Part shown: positions 58,097 to 64,000 of the stretch, in pieces
Layout: each line of letters opens with the position of its first letter
How positions within the stretch are numbered: position 1 is the stretch's first letter
DNA from: RGIG1995 sp045658315
GTDB taxonomy: Bacteria; Bacillota; Clostridia; Oscillospirales; CAG-272
Reading direction: 5' to 3'
NCBI GenBank assembly: GCA_045658315.1
Contig: JAZOUV010000040.1
Location: 28,438-92,437 of the forward strand
Length of the DNA: 64,000 nt
Notes under the pieces: generated by a model
The model's database searches: none
Seen by the model: the letters and a program-made list of their open reading frames with translations, nothing else
Told to the model about the DNA's origin: nothing
Program-made: the position numbers and the translations under genes

Positions 58097-58987
58097 ATGT
58101 TTGGATACGTTAGACCCGACAAGAACGAGCTTAAGGTCAAGGAATTAGAATTATATAAAAGTACATATTGCGGACTTTGCCGCGTAATGGGCAGAAGATA
58201 TTCGTATATATATAAAATGTCCCTCAGCTACGACTTTGTTTTTATGACCCTGCTGAGACTGTATGCCGTTCCCGAAAAGGTCTCTTTTTCAAAAAGGCGT
58301 TGTATGGCACACCCGACAAAGAAAAAGGCAATGATGGACGAAAACGAGGCACTGAAGCTTACTGCAGATGTAGGCGTAATCATGCTCTATCACGATTTTC
58401 TCGACAAAATCAATGATAAAGACGGCGTAAAAAGCTTTTTTGCAAGGCTGTTGTTGCCCGAATTAAAAAGACTGCACAAAAAAGCGTGCAAAAATGAGTT
58501 AATCAAAACGTTTGACAGCATCGCCGAGGAGAAGCTGAACAGTCTTGCGGCACTGGAAAAAAACAATACTTCTTCCGTAGATATGCCCGCCGAAGAATTT
58601 GGAATACTGTTGGGCGAGGCACTGTCTATAGGACTTCAAGGAAATGTTCGCAGAACTGTTTTTGAAGTAGGCAAAAGCCTTGGTAAATGGATATATATTA
58701 CCGATGCCGCAGATGATATAGACAAAGACGGAAAAACGGGAGCTTATAACCCCATATTATCCGTATCGAATAATATGGAAAACGCAAAAAGACAGTTTTC
58801 TAATATTGATATAACCCTTTTAAATATTCTTTCAAATGCCGACATGGCACTTGAGCTTATGGACAAAACGGATATAGGATTATATAATATATTAACGAAT
58901 ATTTTACGTTTGGGAATGCCCGGCATCCAAGAAAAGATACTTAAAGACAAAAACTTCACTTCCCAAGAAAAGGAGGAGACGACATAA
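58097..58987 (+). CDS. DUF5685 family protein
   Basis: A 296-residue protein starting MFGYVRPDKNELKVKE, the typical start of DUF5685. A CGLC pair is at residues 25-28 and a CMAHP at 69-73. Two Asp-rich stretches stand out: YHDFLDKINDKD (residues 98-109) and ITDAADDIDKDGKTG (201-215). The rest is predicted helical. Function unknown. I note that paired Asp-rich motifs on a helical protein also occur in class I terpene synthases, but that is only a resemblance. It overlaps the J-domain gene by one base. Confidence 0.85.
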   Translation: MFGYVRPDKNELKVKELELYKSTYCGLCRVMGRRYSYIYKMSLSYDFVFMTLLRLYAVPEKVSFSKRRCMAHPTKKKAMMDENEALKLTADVGVIMLYHDFLDKINDKDGVKSFFARLLLPELKRLHKKACKNELIKTFDSIAEEKLNSLAALEKNNTSSVDMPAEEFGILLGEALSIGLQGNVRRTVFEVGKSLGKWIYITDAADDIDKDGKTGAYNPILSVSNNMENAKRQFSNIDITLLNILSNADMALELMDKTDIGLYNILTNILRLGMPGIQEKILKDKNFTSQEKEETT

Positions 58988-59592
58988 TGACCGATCCATA
59001 TAAGATACTCGGTGTTTCGCGTGATGCGACCGATGATGAAATAAAGAAGGCATACCGCGAGCTTGCAAGAAAATATCATCCCGATAATTATACGAATAAC
59101 CCGCTTGCAGACCTTGTCGAAGAGAAGATGAAAGAAATCAATGAGGCGTATGACCAAATACAAAAAGAACGTAATCAGAATAACTACCACGGTAAAGGTG
59201 CAAAAAAACAAAATACATATTCCGGCGAATATGTGAGAATACGCGAGCTTATTCAGACGGGAAGACTGACCGAGGCTGAAACGATGCTGAATTATATTCC
59301 TTCGGCAGACAGAAACGGTGAGTGGAATTATCTTCGGGGCTGTATTCTTGAAAAGAAGGGCTGGTATTTTGACGCCCAGAAGTTTTTTGAAGCTGCGTGC
59401 TATATGGACCCCGACAATACAGAATACAAAGATGCATTAAATAAGATAAAAAATACCGCAAATACTTATGGCGGTTACAGAGCCTCAAACACAAACGGGA
59501 CAGGCTGTTCTACCTGCGATATATGCTCAAGCCTTATATGTGCCGATTGCTGCTGCGAGTGTTTAGGCGGAGATTTGATAGGATGTTGCTAA
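58987..59592 (+). CDS. J-domain protein with Cys-rich tail
   Basis: A 201-residue protein. Residues 1-65 are a J domain with the HPD triad (in RKYHPDNYTNNPLADL), the part that stimulates Hsp70 ATPase. The middle (about 80-160) is TPR-like: IRELIQTGRLTEAETMLNYI and LEKKGWYFDAQKFFEAACYMD. The C-terminus is Cys-rich: CSTCDICSS, ICADCCCECLGGDLIGCC. The tail suggests zinc or disulfide binding or membrane association. It begins one base inside the DUF5685 stop with AAGGAGG upstream, a fused translational unit. It is not DnaJ itself, lacking the zinc-finger domain and the G/F region. Confidence 0.88.
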   Translation: MTDPYKILGVSRDATDDEIKKAYRELARKYHPDNYTNNPLADLVEEKMKEINEAYDQIQKERNQNNYHGKGAKKQNTYSGEYVRIRELIQTGRLTEAETMLNYIPSADRNGEWNYLRGCILEKKGWYFDAQKFFEAACYMDPDNTEYKDALNKIKNTANTYGGYRASNTNGTGCSTCDICSSLICADCCCECLGGDLIGCC

Positions 59593-59598
59593 ATTAAA

Positions 59599-60150
59599 AT
59601 GAACAAGAGATATTCGCATAATAACAGTAATAACGGTTCACCCGCAAAAAAAATTGCATTTTCAGCCATATTGTGCTCTTTGGGTGTAATAATAATGTTT
59701 CTCGGCTCGGTTATAGAAACGATAGATATAACTATGGCGGCATTGGCTTCGTTTTTGATTATAGTGTGTATGATAGAGGTCAGAGGATATATGCCCCTTC
59801 TCGTTTTTGTTGCTACTTCGGCACTGTCTTTTTTGTTGCTTCCGAATAAGACCGTGGTAGTGATATATGCGATGTATTTTGGTTTTTATCCAATGATAAA
59901 AAGTTATCTCGAAAGACTGCCGATGATATTGAGCTGGGTATTGAAATTTGCTGTATTTAATATAGCTATCGGTCTGTATTATCTGTTCTTGAAAGACGTG
60001 CTCTTCCCTGATATAGAAAGTATAAAGCTGTATTTAATTCTTTTGATGAACGTTATATTTTTTACACTCGATATGGCACAAACACTTTTTGTAACCGCCT
60101 ATGTAAGAAGATTCCGTAAGATGCTTGGAATACACAGATTTTTTAAATAG
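59599..60150 (+). CDS. Membrane protein downstream of the J-domain gene
   Basis: A 183-residue protein with a polar Asn/Ser/Lys N-terminus and five or six hydrophobic segments (about 18-40, 43-60, 65-80, 83-98, 108-130, 140-160). I do not recognise a family with certainty. The shape, with a short basic tail, recalls small ECF-transporter substrate-binding subunits, but no energising module is adjacent. It starts 6 bases after the J-domain stop with a poor ribosome site, so it is probably translated by coupling. It ends in a strong terminator. Confidence 0.7.
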   Translation: MNKRYSHNNSNNGSPAKKIAFSAILCSLGVIIMFLGSVIETIDITMAALASFLIIVCMIEVRGYMPLLVFVATSALSFLLLPNKTVVVIYAMYFGFYPMIKSYLERLPMILSWVLKFAVFNIAIGLYYLFLKDVLFPDIESIKLYLILLMNVIFFTLDMAQTLFVTAYVRRFRKMLGIHRFFK

Positions 60151-60156
60151 AGCCGC

Positions 60157-60195
60157 AAAAACGTTCCGACAGAGTGTTGTTGGAACGTTTTTTTT
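60157..60195 (+). terminator. Terminator after the DUF5685/J-domain cluster
   Basis: AAAAACGTTCC ... GGAACGTTTTTTTT stem-loop. Confidence 0.88.
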
Positions 60196-60202
60196 GTTAA
60201 TT

Positions 60203-60210
60203 CATATAAT
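60203..60210 (+). promoter_or_regulatory. Candidate sporulation-type -10 element before the spoVM pair
   Basis: CATATAAT in AATTCATATAATATA, 38 bases before the next start. It has no vegetative -35 and matches the -10 context before the SleC-like gene pair. Confidence 0.35.
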
Positions 60211-60247
60211 ATAGTATAAGAAACACTAATAAGGGGAGAAGACTGAT

Positions 60248-60406
60248 ATGCAATGTCGAAACGGAATATATAAGGCACTGGGACTTATCGTTTTGTCCTT
60301 CGGTTGCGGAATCCTTCTGGCATTTTTTCTTCCGACATACTTTTTGGCAGCACTTGAAGCAGTAGTAATAGTTGCGGCAGGCTTGCTGTACGTTTTACAA
60401 AAATAA
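60248..60406 (+). CDS. Small hydrophobic protein upstream of spoVM
   Basis: A 52-residue protein with two membrane helices (about 9-30 and 33-50). The sequence runs KALGLIVLSFGCGILLAFFLP, then TYFLAALEAVVIVAAGLLYVL. It has a good AGGGGAG site and ends 18 bases before the spoVM start, so the two are likely co-transcribed. I have no family name for it. It may localise to the forespore membrane like its neighbour, but this is only a guess from position. Confidence 0.75.
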   Translation: MQCRNGIYKALGLIVLSFGCGILLAFFLPTYFLAALEAVVIVAAGLLYVLQK

Positions 60407-60424
60407 GAAAGGGGTAATACCAAT

Positions 60425-60502
60425 ATGAGAATAGTTGTTATAAAGTCACCGAAGCTGCTTGTTCCATTTCTTCGCAGACTGTTTAAGGTTAAAAAACAAT
60501 GA
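60425..60502 (+). CDS. spoVM: SpoVM-like sporulation peptide
   Basis: A 25-residue peptide, MRIVVIKSPKLLVPFLRRLF then KVKKQ. It aligns without gaps to B. subtilis SpoVM (26 residues). Identical positions include Ile6, Lys7, Pro9, Lys10, Leu12 and Arg17; Pro9 and Arg17 are important in SpoVM. SpoVM is an amphipathic helix that senses the convex outer forespore membrane and places SpoIVA for spore-coat assembly. AAAGGGG lies about 12 bases upstream. Too short for usual gene finding. Its identity as SpoVM is well supported by the aligned positions, though on a very short sequence. Confidence 0.8.
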   Translation: MRIVVIKSPKLLVPFLRRLFKVKKQ

Positions 60503-60605
60503 TTATCATCTATGCATGATACTGCGACACCAATAGATGCAAAGTATAGCTTACGGTTTCCGCTTGATATATACATACTTGATTGTAAGGTGGAATTTGT
60601 GTACC

Positions 60606-60648
60606 AAAAAGCGATATACGTTTCAAGCAAAACGTATATCGCTTTTAT
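60606..60648. terminator. Bidirectional terminator of spoVM and the GH106-like gene
   Basis: Stem GCGATATACGTTT / AAACGTATATCGC with A- and T-runs on both sides, between the convergent genes. Confidence 0.85.
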
Positions 60649-60650
60649 TG

Positions 60651-63600
60651 TTATTCAAAAATCTGAGGGCTCTTAAGAATACCTGCGGGTTTGAGCTGGT
60701 ATTCGTACGTCCAAAGAGATCCTTTTGTACGCCATGAGTTAGGACTCTGGTAGAAGGTAACACCTGATGTGTGGTGTACCTGAGCAAAGCCGTTCTGTCT
60801 TGTTCCGTAGAGTTTAAGACCAACCTTGTGCTTTCCGGGAGCCATACCTTCCTTTTCAAACGTATAGGGCGAGAAGATAATGTTGCCCGACAGCTCGTCA
60901 TCAATATACACATCGATGAGACCGCCTCTGTACTGTTCTGCTCGTACTGCAAGCTTGCCTTCAGCACCTACTTCAACGTCAAATTCATAGGTAATATTTC
61001 CTGTATAGAAAGGAAGTCCCTGATTTACTATGTTGCCAAAAGCGAGATTGTCAATCTTTTTGGTAATTGTTTTTAAGCATCCTTCAACTTTTACACCGAA
61101 GTCGCCCAAAAGATAGAACCATTCAAGGTTTGTGCATTCGCCAAGGGGCACTGTAACTTCAAGCACGTTTTCACCCTCAATAATTGCCGTAAGGGGTACA
61201 GTCTCAATAGATTTGTCAACGTACCAGCCGTCAGCTTTAGCTGTAATAGTGTTGCCGTTGAATACTATCTTAGCGGTTTCAGGCTCTTCAAGAGCAAGCT
61301 TTGCACCTTCATAATATATTTCCGAATCAAATACCATACGGAGATATATTTCATGCTCGGGAGCCTTGGGTGTAATCTTGTACGGCTGAGTTACGTCTGT
61401 CATACGGATAGGAATACCTACAATCCTTCTGCATTTGTTGTCAAGCTTGAGGAATTCTTCCATCGGCTGTAAATCACCGCCGTCAAGAGAATATTCAGCC
61501 ATATCGAGAAGCAAAGCGTTAGGCTCATCAAGCTTTACGGGTACTTTCTTGGTGATATTCCTTCCCTTTATTTTGGGAAGGTTGATATCATTAGCTCCCT
61601 CATTTTTGCCGTCGGTAAGACGAAGAAGCAGGCTGTCGTGCATATACCACATTCTCTCGAATACAGTCTTGCCGTTTTCGTATTTTGCGGGCAACGGCTT
61701 AATTTCGCCTGTCATGGTGTCATATTCTTCGAGAGCAAAAGTGCCGTTGAGTGTAACTCTTACAACTCTTGTGGGGTCAACATCGGGAGTTGTGGGATCA
61801 AGAGATTTTGTGATAAACAGCCACTTGCAGTCATTATCCTGTCTGAGCTGGTGTATCATATCTCCCGTTCTTGTACCGTCGGAAGATTCAAAAACACTAC
61901 CGCTGTAGGTTGTGATTATACGTGTGTCGATAAATCTCTTGTCTTCAAGTGCATCAAGAATGTCTGCTTTTGTAAAGGTTACGACTTTGCTTGAAGCGTA
62001 GAGTGCTTTCGGTCTGTCTGAAATTTGTGCATCAACAAATTTGGGACATTCGCCGAGGAATATAAGATTACCGCCCTGAGCCTTGAATTTTTCAAGTCTT
62101 TCAAGTGTCGTTGAACGAAGTGTATGACAGCCGGGTACAATGATAGTGTCATATTCCATTTCGCCAACCTTGAGAGGAGAGCCGCCGTCTTTACAGAAAT
62201 CGGGAAGGAGTGATTCGCTTATGAAGTCAAAATCTATCATACCCATAAGAAGTGTTTCGCTTAGCATGAGGTGATTGCTTTCAAGCTGGCTTCTAATTGC
62301 GGCAGTTTGGTTGGAGGGACCGTAATTTATCCAATAGCTTTCGATGGGATGGATAACAGCAACGTTTACCTGAGGTTTACCTCTTGTCAACGCCGTATTT
62401 AGTCTTGCAAAATGGGTTTCGATTATGTTATAGCGTTTCCACCAAGGGCTCTGATATCCGATAGATGCAGGATAGTCTCTCTTTGCCTCGCCCTTCATGC
62501 TCATCCAAGTAAGGTGAGGAACACGAACCGTTATGCCAAGAGCCGCCTGCCAATCGCCCTGAAGCTTGTGGCCTCTGAAGTCAAAATCCCAACCTGTAAC
62601 TCCGTAAAGCTCGGACAAAGCAGCCTCACTGCCTTGCTGATGCATAACGGAAGTACACTGTTTTGCTGTGTTAAATTCATGATTATTGCAAAGCAAGTCC
62701 ATACCGGGCATTTTTTTGAACGCACGGTAAGCTCTCATTGCCTCGCCTATGTACTCGGTCTGTCTTTCAAGCGGATCTTCAAACATAAGATGTCCGCCAA
62801 GCATAATGTTGTGCTGATCACACCAATCGCCTACAGTATCACAGAATGAAGTAACGAATAATTCGGTTACAAAGTCGTGGAACTTATATCTTGTATATGA
62901 AGGCTTGCCGTCGGGCAATTCCCAGAATACTTCGGGGAAGCTGTCGAGCAAGTCAAAACCGCAGAATTCTTTGAATTTTTCGGGAAATTCATTTGTCCAA
63001 GGGAGAAATACGTCTTTAACCTCTGCGGCAAAAGCAAGTGTGCCTTTTTCTGCAAACTGAGGCTCGTCGGTAAAGATTGAAGGAATAGTTTTGCCGAAGT
63101 CTTCTCCAAATTCACTATAATATTTTTCGTATGTTGTCTCAATAAATTTTTCTATAGCCTTTTTGTTAAGTGTATCAACGTAAGGGCTGTTGTTGAACCA
63201 AGGAGATGCAACTGCTGCCTCGTTGTATGCATACCATTTTGTACCCTCGGCAACATCATTTTCGCCTATTCTCTTATAGCTCTTTAACGTGCCGTCCTCG
63301 TTAAGTATAACGTCATACGCTGCGACAAGATAACCGTTTTCTTCACGAGTGCCGCCACGTCCCGTAATCTTCATACGGTGTATAACATTTTTATCTTTAG
63401 AATTAAAATCGGGGCTGTAGGGCTGTGTTGTAAAGAGAAGGTTTCTCATAACAAACTCGGGATTCTGAGATACAAGACCGCCGGCAGAACCGGAAGGCCA
63501 ACGATCCTCGTCATAAAGCCAAGCCAACATATCTTTTTTCTTTGCTTCTTCTACGCAAAGGCGTACAAAGTTCATAAACTCTTTGTCAAGGTAGGGACTC

Positions 63601-63791
63601 GCCATACCCGTTCTGACGTGTATGTGGAATCCGCCCATACCCATCGTTTTGAAATTGTCGATTTGTTCGAGCAATTCTTCGTTGGTGAGCTTACAGTTCC
63701 AAGCCCAAAACGGTGTACCCCTATATTCGCAGGTGGGGTTTTTGAATAACTCAGTGTCAAGCTTTTTTGTTTGGTTTTTCGTGTAAAGCAT
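60651..63791 (-). CDS. GH106-like glycoside hydrolase (alpha-L-rhamnosidase related)
   Basis: A 1046-residue cytosolic-looking protein without a signal peptide. The N-terminal barrel matches the Glyco_hydro_106-related group: PFWAWNCKLTNEELLEQID, GGFHIHVRTGMASPYL, WLYDEDRWPSGSAGG and SIFTDEPQF (candidate acid residues). A central Rossmann-like domain (about residues 480-600) and C-terminal beta-sandwich domains (about 800-1046) follow. GH106 members cleave L-rhamnose, but related uncharacterised enzymes may act on other sugars, so the substrate is uncertain. It has its own promoter, and AAGGAG lies 6 bases before the ATG. Confidence 0.75.
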   Translation of the reverse strand: MLYTKNQTKKLDTELFKNPTCEYRGTPFWAWNCKLTNEELLEQIDNFKTMGMGGFHIHVRTGMASPYLDKEFMNFVRLCVEEAKKKDMLAWLYDEDRWPSGSAGGLVSQNPEFVMRNLLFTTQPYSPDFNSKDKNVIHRMKITGRGGTREENGYLVAAYDVILNEDGTLKSYKRIGENDVAEGTKWYAYNEAAVASPWFNNSPYVDTLNKKAIEKFIETTYEKYYSEFGEDFGKTIPSIFTDEPQFAEKGTLAFAAEVKDVFLPWTNEFPEKFKEFCGFDLLDSFPEVFWELPDGKPSYTRYKFHDFVTELFVTSFCDTVGDWCDQHNIMLGGHLMFEDPLERQTEYIGEAMRAYRAFKKMPGMDLLCNNHEFNTAKQCTSVMHQQGSEAALSELYGVTGWDFDFRGHKLQGDWQAALGITVRVPHLTWMSMKGEAKRDYPASIGYQSPWWKRYNIIETHFARLNTALTRGKPQVNVAVIHPIESYWINYGPSNQTAAIRSQLESNHLMLSETLLMGMIDFDFISESLLPDFCKDGGSPLKVGEMEYDTIIVPGCHTLRSTTLERLEKFKAQGGNLIFLGECPKFVDAQISDRPKALYASSKVVTFTKADILDALEDKRFIDTRIITTYSGSVFESSDGTRTGDMIHQLRQDNDCKWLFITKSLDPTTPDVDPTRVVRVTLNGTFALEEYDTMTGEIKPLPAKYENGKTVFERMWYMHDSLLLRLTDGKNEGANDINLPKIKGRNITKKVPVKLDEPNALLLDMAEYSLDGGDLQPMEEFLKLDNKCRRIVGIPIRMTDVTQPYKITPKAPEHEIYLRMVFDSEIYYEGAKLALEEPETAKIVFNGNTITAKADGWYVDKSIETVPLTAIIEGENVLEVTVPLGECTNLEWFYLLGDFGVKVEGCLKTITKKIDNLAFGNIVNQGLPFYTGNITYEFDVEVGAEGKLAVRAEQYRGGLIDVYIDDELSGNIIFSPYTFEKEGMAPGKHKVGLKLYGTRQNGFAQVHHTSGVTFYQSPNSWRTKGSLWTYEYQLKPAGILKSPQIFE

Positions 63792-63824
63792 AACTAACTC
63801 CTTGAATTAAATGTTTGATATAAT

Positions 63825-63853
63825 ATTATACCAAATAAATGTTTTACAGTCAA
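63825..63853 (-). promoter_or_regulatory. Promoter of the GH106-like gene
   Basis: Minus strand TTGACT (63848-63853), 17-base spacer, TATAAT (63825-63830). No cre-like palindrome is obvious over it. Confidence 0.75.
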
Positions 63854-63947
63854 TAAGGTATGACATACTTAATATAAGAATATCATTCTACATTATAATA
63901 ATCAAGGACTACATTTGACTGAAAAAGTGTCTTTATTTGCAATAACT

Positions 63948-64000
63948 ACGTCATCTCAGAGCGAAATGAATGCTTCAACTAATAATTACGGGATTCCTCG
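63948..64000. repeat. Diverged palindromic intergenic element at the window edge
   Basis: GTCATCTCAGAGCGAA ... GGGATTCCTCG, related to the TGTCATTTCGAG element at 31375; cut by the window end. Confidence 0.45.

Noticed and set aside
1..64000. tRNA, rRNA, prophage, transposon or defence islands
   Set aside because: No cloverleaf ends, integrase, transposase, capsid, methylase-restriction pair or Cas motif was seen.

Overview
The window is chromosomal DNA from an AT-rich, anaerobic, spore-forming member of the Clostridia. Its gene content and order look most like Oscillospiraceae/Ruminococcaceae. Evidence: an oxygen-sensitive class III ribonucleotide reductase (nrdD, nrdG, nrdR), a SpoVM-like 25-residue peptide, a SleC-like cortex-lytic protein, RemA, an HPr with His15 and Ser46, and a CD1247-type protein after EF-P. 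Strong promoters of the TTGACA/TTGAAA-17-TATAAT type and strong hairpin terminators are common. I saw no rRNA, tRNA, CRISPR array, transposase, integrase or phage gene.

Layout. 1-4.7 kb (+): end of RNase M5, GtrA, purine nucleoside phosphorylase, RNase HI, MnmA, a small protein/zeta-toxin-like kinase pair, and a radical SAM protein. 4.7-6.6 kb (-): CarD and GlyA. 6.8-8.5 kb (+): an Asp/Cys-rich membrane protein, a DtxR-type regulator and a sugar isomerase-like protein. 8.6-10.3 kb (-): a SleC-like protein split into two overlapping genes. 10.5-23.4 kb (-): a dcw cluster, mraZ-rsmH-ftsL-PBP-murE-murF-mraY-ftsW-murG-ftsQ-ftsZ, without murD and without ftsA. 23.8-27.1 kb (-): uvrC-rsmD-coaD and ptsH. 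27.1-31.1 kb (-): rimM-trmD followed by an O-antigen-ligase-like membrane protein and two DUF4330 proteins. 31.2-32.0 kb: a gene-free island packed with palindromic repeats. 32.0-35.5 kb (-): nrdD, nrdG and nrdR, with two NrdR boxes on the nrdD promoter. 35.7-42 kb (+): Dabb protein, CPBP protease, TadA, RluA-type synthase, M24 peptidase, EF-P, CD1247-like protein and a DUF3048 protein. 42-47.8 kb (-): hisS-aspS, a deacetylase-like protein and a PAS-domain protein. 48-49 kb (+): gap. 49-57.4 kb (-): yicC-remA-gmk-rpoZ-priA-def-fmt-peptidase-rsmB. 57.5-60.5 kb (+): PhoU/DUF47-like, DUF5685, J-domain and membrane proteins, then a small membrane protein and SpoVM. 60.6-63.8 kb (-): a GH106-like glycoside hydrolase.

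Most of the window is housekeeping: wall synthesis and division, translation quality, tRNA modification, nucleotide metabolism and DNA repair. The less ordinary parts are the regulatory architecture (NrdR boxes three helical turns apart, phased AGTG repeats below the mraZ promoter), the sporulation genes (spoVM, the split sleC-like pair), a repeat family with constant ends and variable inner hairpins, and conserved but uncharacterised modules (DUF5685/J-domain, DUF4330/ligase, zeta-like pair, Asp/Cys-rich proteins). I did not find one clear-cut new multi-gene defence or mobile system.
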